From Rhizobacter sp. Root404 (GTDB lineage: Bacteria; Pseudomonadota; Gammaproteobacteria; Burkholderiales; Burkholderiaceae_C), in assembly GCF_001425865.1 (NCBI RefSeq), contig NZ_LMDS01000001.1, forward strand, positions 858,921 to 922,920: a DNA stretch of 64,000 bases. The letters run 5' to 3'. This document shows, in pieces, positions 34,945-43,883 of this stretch. Every line of letters begins with the position of its first letter. Positions within the stretch are counted from its first letter, which is position 1. Position numbers and translations under genes: made by a program. The notes below the pieces were generated by a model that was given only the letters and a program-made list of their open reading frames with translations, was not told the DNA's origin and ran no database searches.

Positions 34945-35448
34945 ATGAAAACGAACCTTGTCCTTCCTCCGCTCGGACGCCGCACGCTCCTGCGCACCGG
35001 CTGTGCGCTCGGCGCCGCGCTCGTGCTGCCGCCGGCACGCGCCTGCGAATTCTTCAGCACGCACCTGCGCGTGTATCGCCCGTGGTCGCGCGCGACCGTC
35101 GAAGGTGATGCGTTCGCCGTGCTCTGCATGCGTTTCGACGAGGTGCGGCTTGCCGACCGCCTGATCCGCGTCGAGACGCCGGTCGCGAGCGGCGCCGAGA
35201 TGAGCGGCCCGGCCAGCGGTCGCAGGATCGATGTGGTGATCCCGGCCGGCACCGAAACCGAGCTCACCGAAGCCGGCACCTTCATTCGGCTGACGGGTCT
35301 GAAGCACCCGCTCGAAGTGGGTCGCAGCTACCCGCTGCGGCTGGAGTTCCGGCACGGCGGCGTGGTCGACGCCGACATCGACGTGGACTACGAGCGCCTG
35401 CCCGATCCCGTCACGGGCGCGTCATCAGCGCTGCCTAGCATGGGCTGA
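34945..35448 (+). CDS. Tat-exported PCuAC-like protein with degenerate metal site
   Basis: The 167-residue precursor has a twin-arginine-type signal (GRRTLLRTGCALGAALVLPP, RR at 12-13). The mature part fits the PCu(A)C copper-chaperone fold: VYRPWSRAT, ADRLIRVETPVASGAEMS, IPAGTETELTEAGTFIRL and TGLKHPLEVGRSYPLRLEF. The family's copper ligands (H-M-X10-M-X21-H-X-M) are mostly missing; GAEMS replaces the usual E-L-H-x-M and FIRL replaces HLM. Copper transfer is therefore doubtful. It is divergent from the His-rich/TonB pair and precedes the PHP gene by 78 bases. Confidence 0.7.
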   Translation: MKTNLVLPPLGRRTLLRTGCALGAALVLPPARACEFFSTHLRVYRPWSRATVEGDAFAVLCMRFDEVRLADRLIRVETPVASGAEMSGPASGRRIDVVIPAGTETELTEAGTFIRLTGLKHPLEVGRSYPLRLEFRHGGVVDADIDVDYERLPDPVTGASSALPSMG

Positions 35449-35526
35449 ATCCGGCGCGGCGCTCCGCTCTTGCGCCGGCCCTTCCTGCATCTCGAACACC
35501 AAAGAACCACCCAGGAGTACCTTCGC

Positions 35527-37776
35527 ATGAGATTTGCATTCACCCACAGCCAGATCGCGCTCGCCGCAGCGGCCGCGCTTGCCAGCCTCGCCACCGCACC
35601 GATGGTGGCCAGCGCCGCCGGCAAGGCGCCCGGCCAGTACGTGACCGGCGACTTCCACAACCACACCACCTGCTCGGACGGCGCGATCTCGATGCAGAAG
35701 CTGGTCAAGAAGGCGACCGACAAGAGCGAAGGCACCTACGGCCTCGACTGGTTCGTGCAAGCCGGCCATGGCGGCAACGGCAACCGCAACTGCACGCTGG
35801 CCGAAGACGCCACGTTGTCGACACCGGCCTATCCGGCCGTCGCGGGCCAGGGCCCGACCACCACCTGGACCAACAGCATCGGCGCGGCCGCGATCAAGGG
35901 CGACGGCGGCGGTGTCGGCGGCAACGGCAACATGTGGCGCTGGCAGTCGATCCAGGAGTTCCAGTACCCGCTGATGGAGTACCTCTCGGCCTACAAGAGC
36001 CAGCCACTGTTCATGGGCCTGGAGTCGGTCGTGGCCGGTCACGAGCACAGCTCGATGTCGGTGATCACCGGCCAGATGCCGCTCTCGGTCGACGGCGCGA
36101 CGCTGCCGACCACGGCCGGCTACACCGCCCTCGGCAATGCCAATGCGCTGGCGCAGTGGTCCTACTGCTTCGACCGCGGCGACACCGACAAGAGCCGCGG
36201 CAACGTCACCGGCTCGGCGATCGGGAACAACTGGAACTGCGCCGTCCCGGGCAGCAACAGCGCCGCCGACGCGAGCTGGAACGCGACCGCCCAGAAGCTG
36301 ATTCCCGCCGGCGGCGCGGGCACCGGCACGCGCGGTCACCTGAAGACCGTCGAGGCGATGAAGTGGATGGCGCAGTACCACCCGAACGGCAGCTACTACG
36401 TGCCGGCGCACCTGGAGCGCGCCGGCCCGTTCAACCCGGACGGCAACAACGGCTTCAACATCGAGCACCTGCGCAACTTCAACAACGCGGCGCCGAAGGT
36501 CGCGTTCGGCTTCGAGACCCAGCCGGGCCACGGCGCGTCGTCGAACCGCGGCGAGTACCAGGTCAAGCGCAACAACTTCGGCGGCGTGCTGGTCGACTCG
36601 GTCGGCGGCACGACCTACGGCGGCACCGGCGTCTACGGCGCGCAAGTCGGCGGCGTGTGGGACGCGCTGCTCGGCGAGGGGCGCAACTTCTGGTTCTTCG
36701 CGAGCTCCGACTGGCACAACCGCGGCAGCTTCGGCCCCGACGATCGCCGCTCGACGCAGGACTTCCTGCCGGGCGAATACCAGCGCGACCACGTGATGGT
36801 CCGCAACGCCGGCGACAAGCTGCGCCCGCAGACCATCGTCGACGGCCTGCGCACCGGCAACAGCTTCGCGGCCAGCGGTCAGCTGATCGACCGCCTGTCG
36901 TTCGTCGCCTGTGCGTCGTACAAGGGCGGCGGTGGCTTCCGCCCCGACGCGTCGGCCGAAGCGCTCGCCGTCAACGCCGCGACCAAGAACACCGACATCG
37001 ACACGCCGCGCTGCGCGACGATGGGCGAGAAGCTCGTCGTCAAGCCGGGCGCCGAGATCGTCGTCGCGATCGTGCTCCGCGATCCGGCCGGCACCAACAA
37101 CTCGCCGTACACCTTCGCGAACCCGTCGCTGGCGCAGATCGGCGTGAACCAGCCGCTCAACAAGCCGGTGCTGGACCACGTCGACCTGATCCGCGGGATG
37201 GTCAGCGGATACAAGGCGCCGGGCTCGCTCGACTACGCCGGCGAGTGGCCGCGCAACGCCGCCTGGCTGAAGGAAGACGGCTCGACTACCGGCCTGGCCG
37301 CCGTGCCGGCTGCGGCGAAGAACACGACCGCCACCGTGATCAAGACCTTCAACGGCAGCGGCAGCACGCCGTGGGCGGCCGCGCACTCGGGCGAGGACAA
37401 CAGCACGTTCCTGAAGATGAGCTACCGCATCCCGGCGGTGACTTCGTCCCAGTACATCCGCCTGCGCGGCAGCAACCTGCCGGCGGCGGTGCCGTACGAG
37501 ACCGACGCGGCGGGCAACCCGCTGAGCGACCTGTTCACGAACGCCAGCGACACCACCAAGCTGCGCATCCCGTGCACGGTGGTCGGCGCCAACGTCCCGG
37601 CGACCGGTACCAACTACACCGGCACCGCGATCGACGGTTGCCCCGCGCACCTGCCGGTGGTCGGCGGCGTGAAGTACGTGGCGTACGACGTCGCGGCCTG
37701 GGCTGACCTCTGGTTCTACAGCAACCCGATCTACATCGAGGTCGAAGGCTCGACGACGGTCGCCGGCGTCAAGTAA
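35527..37776 (+). CDS. large secreted PHP-domain protein
   Basis: The 749-residue precursor has a Sec signal peptide ending near MVASAAG (residue about 31). A PHP-type metal-phosphoesterase fold follows: motif GDFHNHTTCSDG (His44 and His46), QAGHGGN, a long insertion, and a later metal motif ASSDWHNRGS. It resembles the DUF3604 family more than polymerase-type PHP proteins. The C-terminal part is beta-rich. It probably acts in the periplasm or outside the cell on an unknown substrate. The ATG at 35527 follows AGGAGTACCTTCGC. A strong terminator-like hairpin follows before the next gene. Confidence 0.75.
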   Translation: MRFAFTHSQIALAAAAALASLATAPMVASAAGKAPGQYVTGDFHNHTTCSDGAISMQKLVKKATDKSEGTYGLDWFVQAGHGGNGNRNCTLAEDATLSTPAYPAVAGQGPTTTWTNSIGAAAIKGDGGGVGGNGNMWRWQSIQEFQYPLMEYLSAYKSQPLFMGLESVVAGHEHSSMSVITGQMPLSVDGATLPTTAGYTALGNANALAQWSYCFDRGDTDKSRGNVTGSAIGNNWNCAVPGSNSAADASWNATAQKLIPAGGAGTGTRGHLKTVEAMKWMAQYHPNGSYYVPAHLERAGPFNPDGNNGFNIEHLRNFNNAAPKVAFGFETQPGHGASSNRGEYQVKRNNFGGVLVDSVGGTTYGGTGVYGAQVGGVWDALLGEGRNFWFFASSDWHNRGSFGPDDRRSTQDFLPGEYQRDHVMVRNAGDKLRPQTIVDGLRTGNSFAASGQLIDRLSFVACASYKGGGGFRPDASAEALAVNAATKNTDIDTPRCATMGEKLVVKPGAEIVVAIVLRDPAGTNNSPYTFANPSLAQIGVNQPLNKPVLDHVDLIRGMVSGYKAPGSLDYAGEWPRNAAWLKEDGSTTGLAAVPAAAKNTTATVIKTFNGSGSTPWAAAHSGEDNSTFLKMSYRIPAVTSSQYIRLRGSNLPAAVPYETDAAGNPLSDLFTNASDTTKLRIPCTVVGANVPATGTNYTGTAIDGCPAHLPVVGGVKYVAYDVAAWADLWFYSNPIYIEVEGSTTVAGVK

Positions 37777-37795
37777 GGCGCCGACTCGCCCACCA

Positions 37796-37825
37796 GCGCC
37801 GCGCGGCCTCGCGCGGCGCCTTTTT
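37796..37825 (+). terminator. intrinsic terminator between PHP and PpiC-like genes
   Basis: GCGCCGCGCG (37796-37805) pairs perfectly with 37810-37819 around a 4-base loop, followed by C and TTTTT (37821-37825). It lies only 14 bases before the next ATG on the same strand. It should end most transcripts from the PHP gene or attenuate expression of the downstream three genes. Confidence 0.85.
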
Positions 37826-37839
37826 CGTTTGAGGAACCG

Positions 37840-38679
37840 ATGTCCGCTGTCCTGCCCATTTCCACCACCCGCCGTGTGCGCCTGCCGGCCTGGTCGCGCG
37901 AGCCGCTGCTGCATTTCGTCGTGCTGGGTGCGCTGCTGTTCGCGCTCGACCACGTTCTCGTCGGCCGCGCCGACGACCCGCGCACGATCGTCGTCGGCGC
38001 CGAGGTCGATGCCGAGGCGAAGCAGGTCTTCAAGGCCGCCCGCGGCCGCGAGCCCGATGCCGCCGAACTCGCCGCGCTGCGCGCCGTGTGGCTCGACAAC
38101 GAGGTGCTGTACCGCGAGGGCCTGGCGCTGCAGGTCGACAAGGGCGACACCGCGATCCGCGAGCGCGTGATCTTCAAGGCGCTGAGCGTCGTCGACGCCA
38201 ACGTCAAGCTGCCGCCGGTCGACGATCGGGTGCTGCGCGCCTGGTTCGAGAGCCACCGCGCGAAGTACGACGATCCGGCCCGCTACGATTTTCAGGAAGC
38301 CGTGCTGGCGGGCGAGGCGTCGGAGACGGCGGTGCGCGGGTTCGTCGACGCGCTGAACGCCGGGCTGCCGGGCGATGCGAAGGCCGGCCTGCGCGTGTTC
38401 AAGGGGCGGCCGCATGCCAATCTGGCGCAGAGCTACGGCGCCGGGTTCGCGCAGGCGCTCGAGGCCGCGGCGCCCGGCGAGTGGCGCGCGCTGCAGGCCC
38501 AGGACGGCTGGCATGCGGTGCGGCTGGATGCGATCACGCCGGCGCGGCCCGCGGCGTTCGAGACGCTGCGCGGCGTCGTCCAGCAGGACTGGACCGACGC
38601 GACGCTGTCCGCGCAGCGCAGCGCCGCCGTCAAGGCGCTGGCGCGCCAGTACCGCGTGAAGAACGAGGCACCGGCATGA
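37840..38679 (+). CDS. membrane-anchored PpiC-like peptidyl-prolyl isomerase
   Basis: The 279-residue product has an N-terminal membrane segment (about 23-42, LLHFVVLGALLFALDHVLVG). A SurA/PpiC-type chaperone region follows (LRAVWLDNEVLYREGLALQV, IRERVIFKAL). The parvulin domain itself looks divergent (YDFQEAVLAGE, PGEWRALQAQDGWHAVRLD). It probably helps fold exported proteins in the periplasm. GAGGAACCG precedes the ATG. Its stop overlaps the HupE/UreJ start as ATGA, indicating coupled translation. Confidence 0.8.
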   Translation: MSAVLPISTTRRVRLPAWSREPLLHFVVLGALLFALDHVLVGRADDPRTIVVGAEVDAEAKQVFKAARGREPDAAELAALRAVWLDNEVLYREGLALQVDKGDTAIRERVIFKALSVVDANVKLPPVDDRVLRAWFESHRAKYDDPARYDFQEAVLAGEASETAVRGFVDALNAGLPGDAKAGLRVFKGRPHANLAQSYGAGFAQALEAAAPGEWRALQAQDGWHAVRLDAITPARPAAFETLRGVVQQDWTDATLSAQRSAAVKALARQYRVKNEAPA

Positions 38680-39626
38680 AGCGTCTGCTCCGAAGCCTGA
38701 TGCTGCTCGCGGCGACGCTGCTGCACGCCGGCGTCGGTGCCCACGAGATGAGCATGGCCGAGATGCAGCTGCGCGAGACCTCGCGCGGCGAGTTCCTCTG
38801 GCAATGGACGGCCAGCGAGAAGCGCGCCGCCAGCGAGGACCTGACGCCGGTCTGGCCCGAGGGCTGCCAGGCCGACGCAGCGATGTTGCGCTGCGGCGCG
38901 GCCGGCCTGACCGGAACGCTGGCGATCGACGGCGTCGGCAAGCGCTACTCCGCCGCATTGGTCAAGGTCTATTGGCTCGACGGCCAGTCGCACGTCTACA
39001 CGATCACCGCCGGGCAGCCCAGGGTGCAGCTCTACGGCGCCGCCAACGATCCACGCGACAGCGCGCAGATCGCCTGGGCGTACGTGCAACTCGGCGTCGA
39101 GCACATCCTGAGCGGCGTCGACCACCTGCTGTTCGTGATCGGCCTGCTGTTCCTGGTCGGCTTCAACCGCCGCTTGCTGTGGACGATCACCGCATTCACG
39201 GCCGCCCACAGCCTGACACTGGCCAGCAGCGCGCTCGGCTGGCTGGTGCTGCGCCCGCCGCCGGTCGAGGCGACGATCGCGCTGTCGATCATGCTGGTCG
39301 CCGGCGAGGCGCTGCACCGGCGCGAGACGCTGGCGCGGCGCTGGCCGGCGCTGGTCGCGTTCCTGTTCGGGCTGGTGCACGGGCTGGGCTTCGCCGGCGC
39401 GCTGAAGGAAATCGGCCTGCCCGACGACCACCTGCTGGTCGCGCTGTTGACGTTCAACGGCGGCGTCGAGATCGGCCAGCTGATGACGGTCGCGGCGGCG
39501 TGGCTGCTGTGGCGCGCCAGCGCGCGTTTCCCGCGGCTGGCGCTGGCGCGCACCGCGGCGCTGTACGGCATCGGCACGCTGGCCGCGTACTGGTCGTGGC
39601 TGCGGATCGCGGCGATCTTCGCGTGA
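38676..39626 (+). CDS. HupE/UreJ-family membrane protein
   Basis: The 316-residue product has a signal peptide (ending near GVGAHE) and a periplasmic domain of about 120 residues. A C-terminal HupE/UreJ domain of about six membrane segments follows, with the metal-type motifs GVEHILSGVDHLLFVIG, AHSLTLA, FGLVHGLGFAG and FNGGVEIGQ. HupE/UreJ proteins are proposed nickel or other metal permeases. The metal here is unknown and no hydrogenase or urease genes are near. It overlaps both neighbours (ATGA before, GTGA after). Confidence 0.85.
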   Translation: MKRLLRSLMLLAATLLHAGVGAHEMSMAEMQLRETSRGEFLWQWTASEKRAASEDLTPVWPEGCQADAAMLRCGAAGLTGTLAIDGVGKRYSAALVKVYWLDGQSHVYTITAGQPRVQLYGAANDPRDSAQIAWAYVQLGVEHILSGVDHLLFVIGLLFLVGFNRRLLWTITAFTAAHSLTLASSALGWLVLRPPPVEATIALSIMLVAGEALHRRETLARRWPALVAFLFGLVHGLGFAGALKEIGLPDDHLLVALLTFNGGVEIGQLMTVAAAWLLWRASARFPRLALARTAALYGIGTLAAYWSWLRIAAIFA

Positions 39627-40258
39627 GCGCGCCGATGGACGAGGTCGTCGGGCTGTTCCCGATCCCGCTGCAGCGCTCGCGTGCGGTGCTGCCGCGCCCG
39701 CTCGTCGACGCGCTGGTCGCGCACTTCAGCGCGGCCGCGGTGCGCGACAACAACGCGTCGACGCAGCTCTCGCACACCGCGATGCTGCGGCCCGGCGACA
39801 GCCCGTTGCTGGTCGAGGCGGCCGCGCGGATCACGCCGAAGCTCGCCGAGTTCGGCGCGCTGCTGTTCGGCGAGGCGCTCGGCTGGGGCTTGAAGGAGAT
39901 GTGGGTCAACGTGCTCGACACCGGCGGCCGGCAGGCGATGCACAACCACGCCAACAGTTTCGTCTCCGGCGTCGTCTACCTGACGCCGACGCATCCGGAG
40001 TCGCGCACCGTCTTCATGAAGTCACCCGGCGGAACCGAGTTCGTGTTCCGCAACGACCATGCCGGCACGACGCCTGGCGCCTACAACGCGGACAAGTGGG
40101 TCAGTCCGTTGCCCGATCCGGGCGACATGGTGCTGTTCCCGAGCTACCTGATGCACGCGGTGCCGCCGAACGTCGGCGCGCGCCGGATCACGCTGTCGTT
40201 CAATGCGATCCCGACGCGGCTCGATTCATGGGGCTACGCGGTGACCTTCAACGGCTGA
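39623..40258 (+). CDS. 2OG-Fe(II) oxygenase-like protein (TIGR02466 type)
   Basis: The 211-residue product has the double-stranded beta-helix pattern of Fe(II)/2-oxoglutarate oxygenases. The first His region is MHNHANSFVSGVVYL, the second His is in SYLMHAVPPN, and the 2OG-binding Arg is in GARRITLSFNAIP. The substrate is unknown; the closest memory is the putative hydroxylase family TIGR02466. The start is taken as the GTG overlapping the HupE stop (GTGA); ATG 39635 is an alternative. It is convergent with apaH, with 5 bases between stops. Confidence 0.75.
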   Translation: MSAPMDEVVGLFPIPLQRSRAVLPRPLVDALVAHFSAAAVRDNNASTQLSHTAMLRPGDSPLLVEAAARITPKLAEFGALLFGEALGWGLKEMWVNVLDTGGRQAMHNHANSFVSGVVYLTPTHPESRTVFMKSPGGTEFVFRNDHAGTTPGAYNADKWVSPLPDPGDMVLFPSYLMHAVPPNVGARRITLSFNAIPTRLDSWGYAVTFNG

Positions 40259-40263
40259 GGGGT

Positions 40264-41067
40264 TCAGCCGCACTCGACCTGCACGATCTCGCGCCGCCTG
40301 CCGTCGATGCGCGCCGCCGACAGCTGGCGGCCCCAAACGCAGCCGGTGTCGAGGGCGAGCAGATCGGGGCGATCGACCAGACCGAGCGAGGCCCAGTGAC
40401 CGCACGCGATCGGCGTGCCCGCGGTGCGCCGGCCCGGCGCCTCGAACCAGGGGTAGAAGCCCGGCGGGGCGCCGTCGGCACCGTCCTTGGTGACGAGATC
40501 GAGCGTGCCGTCGGCCGCGACGAAGCGCGTGCGCGTCAGCACGTTGATCACGAAGCGCAGGCGCTCGACGCCGGCCAGCGTGTCGCTCCAGCGCACCGGC
40601 TGGTCGCCGTACATCTGCGGCAGGAAGTCACGCAGCCCGTCGCCACGCAGCAGCGCCTCGACCTCGCCGGCCAGCGCCAGCGTCTGCGCCGCGTCCCATT
40701 GCGGCACGACGCCGGCGTGGACCATCAGCCAACCTTGCGCGCTGACTGCCATGCGGCGCTGCCGCAGCCAGTCGAGCCAGGCGTCGCGGTCGGGCGCATC
40801 GAGGATCTCGGCAATCGTGTCGGTCGGGTGGGGCCGCCGCACGCCCTGCGCGACCGCGAGCAGGTTCAGGTCGTGGTTGCCCAGCAGACACACGGCCGCG
40901 TCGCCGAAGCCGCGCAGGCGCCGCAGCGTCTCCAGCGACGCCGGGCCGCGGTTGACCAGGTCGCCGAGCAGATAGATCCGATCGCGCGACGGCGAGAAGC
41001 CGATGGTCGCCAGCAGGCGGTCGAGCGCGTCGCAGCAGCCTTGCACATCGCCGATCAGGTAGTCCAT
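40264..41067 (-). CDS. apaH: symmetrical Ap4A hydrolase ApaH
   Basis: ApaH cleaves diadenosine tetraphosphate to two ADP. It also removes Np4 caps from RNA in E. coli. The 267-residue product has the metallophosphatase motifs GDVQGC, LLGDLVNRGP and LLGNHDLNLL. VHAGVVPQW and GHWASLG follow later. Length is normal. It is convergent with the oxygenase gene and divergent from the CBS protein gene. Confidence 0.95.
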   Translation of the reverse strand: MDYLIGDVQGCCDALDRLLATIGFSPSRDRIYLLGDLVNRGPASLETLRRLRGFGDAAVCLLGNHDLNLLAVAQGVRRPHPTDTIAEILDAPDRDAWLDWLRQRRMAVSAQGWLMVHAGVVPQWDAAQTLALAGEVEALLRGDGLRDFLPQMYGDQPVRWSDTLAGVERLRFVINVLTRTRFVAADGTLDLVTKDGADGAPPGFYPWFEAPGRRTAGTPIACGHWASLGLVDRPDLLALDTGCVWGRQLSAARIDGRRREIVQVECG

Positions 41068-41162
41068 CGCCCGATGCTAGCCCGGCGGGCGGGGCCGGTC
41101 CCGGGCGGGCGCGCGAACGGATTCTGCTACCCTGCCTGCTCCCTCATTGCCGCGCGCCCCGC

Positions 41163-42476
41163 ATGGACGTTGCCCTTCTGTTCTGCCTGATCGTTTTGAA
41201 CGCGCTGTTCGCCATGTCCGAGATGGCGCTGACGGCGAGCCGCAAGGCCAGGCTGCAGGTGATGATCGAGGCGGGCGAGTCCGGAGCGCAGGCGGCGATG
41301 GACCTGCACGAGAACCCCACCAAGTTCCTGTCGGTCGTGCAGATCGGCATCACGTCGATCGGCGTGCTGAACGGCATCGTCGGCGACGCCGCGTTCTCGG
41401 CGCCGTTCTCGCACTGGCTTCACGATCACTTCGGCATCCAGGAGCGAGTGGCCGAGATCAGTGCCACCGCGATGGTGGTGGTCACGATCACCTTCGTCAC
41501 GATCATCTTCGGCGAGCTGGTGCCCAAGCGCATCGGCCAGACCCACCCCGAGTCGGTCGCCCGGCTGGTCTCGCGGCCGATGGAGTGGCTCTCGCTGATC
41601 GGCCGGCCGTTCGTCAAGCTGCTGACGGTGTGCACGAACACCACGCTGAAGCTGCTCGGCATCAAGGACGGCCCGGGCCGCAGCGTGACCGAGGAGGAGA
41701 TCGCCGCCAGCCTCGAGGAGGGCCTGGACGCCGGCGTCATCGAGGCGCAGGAGCACCAGATGGTGCGCAACGTGTTCCGCCTCGACGACCGGCAGGTCGG
41801 CTCGATGATGATCCCGCGCGCCGAGATCGTCTGGCTCGACGTGGCCGCGTCGACCGACGAGGTGCTCGGCCTGATCGGCAACGAGGAGCATTCGCGCTAC
41901 CCGGTGTGCCGCGGCGGCCTCGACGACGTGCTCGGCGTGATCTCCGCGCAGACGCTGCTGCAGCAGGTGATGAAGGGCCAGGCCATGGCGCTGGCCGACG
42001 GGTTGCAGCCGTCGGTGTTCGTGCCCGAGACGCTGTCGGGCATGGAGCTGCTCGAGCACTTCCGCGCGTCGAGTGCGCAGCTGGTGTTCGTCGTCGACGA
42101 GTACGGCGAGGTGCAGGGCATGATCACCGTGCGCGACGTGCTGGAGGCGATCACCGGCGAATTCGCCACGCCGACCGCCGACGACGCCTGGGCGGTACAG
42201 CGCGAGGACGGCAGCTGGCTGTTCGACGGCCTGATCCCGGTGCCCGAGCTGAAAGACCGGCTCGAGCTGAAGGAGCTGCCCGAGGAGGACCGCGGTCGCT
42301 ACAACACGCTGGCCGGCATGATCATGCTGCTGCTCGGCCGCTTGCCGCACACGACCGACTCGGTCGAATGGGACCAGTGGCGCTTCGAGGTCGTCGACCT
42401 CGACGGCAAGCGGGTCGACAAGGTGCTGGCAAGCCGCCTGCCGGCTGGTTCGGCCAGCGACGGGGCCAACGAATGA
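41163..42476 (+). CDS. CNNM/CorC-type (hemolysin-family) CBS membrane protein
   Basis: The 437-residue inner-membrane protein has a DUF21/CNNM transmembrane domain (about 1-190, with FCLIVLNALFAMSEMALTAS and FGELVPKRIGQ). A CBS pair lies at about 210-335 (MIPRAEIVWLDVAAS, DEYGEVQGMITVRDVLEAI), with a CorC_HlyC domain at about 345-430 (LKELPEEDRGRYNTLAGMIM). The family is linked to Mg/Co efflux or ion homeostasis; the hemolysin label is historical. Its stop overlaps pcaB as ATGA, an unexpected coupling. Confidence 0.9.
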   Translation: MDVALLFCLIVLNALFAMSEMALTASRKARLQVMIEAGESGAQAAMDLHENPTKFLSVVQIGITSIGVLNGIVGDAAFSAPFSHWLHDHFGIQERVAEISATAMVVVTITFVTIIFGELVPKRIGQTHPESVARLVSRPMEWLSLIGRPFVKLLTVCTNTTLKLLGIKDGPGRSVTEEEIAASLEEGLDAGVIEAQEHQMVRNVFRLDDRQVGSMMIPRAEIVWLDVAASTDEVLGLIGNEEHSRYPVCRGGLDDVLGVISAQTLLQQVMKGQAMALADGLQPSVFVPETLSGMELLEHFRASSAQLVFVVDEYGEVQGMITVRDVLEAITGEFATPTADDAWAVQREDGSWLFDGLIPVPELKDRLELKELPEEDRGRYNTLAGMIMLLLGRLPHTTDSVEWDQWRFEVVDLDGKRVDKVLASRLPAGSASDGANE

Positions 42477-43873
42477 CCGCGGCGGTCGCGCTCTTCGATC
42501 GCTTCCTGTCGACCGCCGCGATGGCCGAGGTATTCGACACCGCCGCGATCGTGCAGGGCATGCTCGACTTCGAGGCCGCACTCGCGCGTGCGCAGGCGGC
42601 GGAAGGGCTGATCCCGGCCGGCGCCGCGCCCGCGATCGGCGCGGCGTGCCGGCATGAGCGCTTCGACCTCGATGCACTGGTCGTGGCCGGCGCGCGCGCC
42701 GGGTCGCTGGCGATCCCGCTGGTCAAGGCGCTGACGGCCGCGGTCGCCGCGGCCGATGCACCGGCCAGCGCGTGGGTGCATCGCGGCAGCACCAGCCAGG
42801 ACGTGATCGACACCGCGATGGTGCTGGCCACGCGCCGCGCCGTCGGGTTGATCGACGCGCGGCTCGGCGACCTGATCCGCGCGCTGCTCGGCGTCGCGCA
42901 GGCCCACGGCGACACGCCGATGCTCGGGCGCACGCTGATGCAGCCGGCGCTCGTGATCAGCGTCGGCTTCAAGCTGGTCGGCTGGGTCGCGCCGCTGGTC
43001 CGTGCGCGGCAGCGCCTGCGCGCGGTTGCGGCGCGTGCGCTGCAGTTGCAGCTCGGCGGTGCGGTGGGCACCCTGTCGGTCATGGGCACGGCCGGTCCGG
43101 CCGTCGCGGCGCGCATGGCGCGCGAGCTCGGCCTGGCCGCGCCGCCCGGCGCCTGGCACACGCAGCGCGACGAATGGGTCGCGCTCGGTTGCGAGATCGG
43201 TCTGCTGTGCGGCTCGCTCGGCAAGATCGCGACCGACATCGCGCTGCTCGCGCAGGGCGAGATCGCCGAGATGGCCGAGCCGTCGGGCGGCGGCCGCGGC
43301 GGCTCGTCGGCGATGCCGCACAAGCGCAATCCGGTCGCCTCGATGACCGCGCTGGCCGCGGCGTTGCGCGCGCCGCACCGCGTCGCCGCGCTGCTGGCGG
43401 CGATGCCGCAGGCCCACGAGCGCGGCCTCGGCGACTGGCAGGCCGAGCTGGCCGAATGGCCGGGGCTGTTCCTCTCGGCGCACGGCGCGCTCGACGCGCT
43501 GGCCGAGGCCGCTGCCGGCCTCACGGTCGACGGCGCGCGCATGCGCCGCAACATCGAGGCGCTGAACGGGCTGGTGTTCGCCGAGGCCGCGGCGATGCTG
43601 CTCGCACCGCAGCTCGGCAAGGCGCGCGCGCAGGCGCTGCTCGACACGCGCTCGCGCGCGGCGACCGACGCGCAGCCGCTGCTCGCGCAGGTGCGTCAGG
43701 CGGTGGCCGCCGACCCCGCGCTCGCGGCGACGCTCACCCCGGCCGCGCTGACCGCTGCGTTCGATGTCGACGCCGCGGCCCGCCAGGCGAGCGCCGCCGC
43801 CGCCCCGCAGTGGGCTGCGCTGCGCGCCACCGCGGCGCAGCTCGACGCGCAGCCCTTCGACACCCCGACATGA
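42473..43873 (+). CDS. pcaB: 3-carboxy-cis,cis-muconate cycloisomerase
   Basis: PcaB converts beta-carboxymuconate to gamma-carboxymuconolactone in the protocatechuate branch of the beta-ketoadipate pathway. The 466-residue product belongs to the fumarase/aspartase superfamily. It has HRGSTSQDVIDTAMVL and the signature GGSSAMPHKRNPVASM with the catalytic loop. The N-terminus FDRFLSTAAMAEVFD and the next gene support PcaB over adenylosuccinate lyase. The ATG overlaps the CBS gene's stop. pcaCD follows after 10 bases. Confidence 0.92.
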   Translation: MTAAVALFDRFLSTAAMAEVFDTAAIVQGMLDFEAALARAQAAEGLIPAGAAPAIGAACRHERFDLDALVVAGARAGSLAIPLVKALTAAVAAADAPASAWVHRGSTSQDVIDTAMVLATRRAVGLIDARLGDLIRALLGVAQAHGDTPMLGRTLMQPALVISVGFKLVGWVAPLVRARQRLRAVAARALQLQLGGAVGTLSVMGTAGPAVAARMARELGLAAPPGAWHTQRDEWVALGCEIGLLCGSLGKIATDIALLAQGEIAEMAEPSGGGRGGSSAMPHKRNPVASMTALAAALRAPHRVAALLAAMPQAHERGLGDWQAELAEWPGLFLSAHGALDALAEAAAGLTVDGARMRRNIEALNGLVFAEAAAMLLAPQLGKARAQALLDTRSRAATDAQPLLAQVRQAVAADPALAATLTPAALTAAFDVDAAARQASAAAAPQWAALRATAAQLDAQPFDTPT

Positions 43874-43883
43874 GGTCCACACG

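Noticed and set aside
35425..38958. Long minus-strand open frame opposite the PHP and PpiC-like genes
   Set aside because: The translation is Arg/Val-rich with no motif. The plus strand carries a signal peptide, PHP motifs and a terminator.
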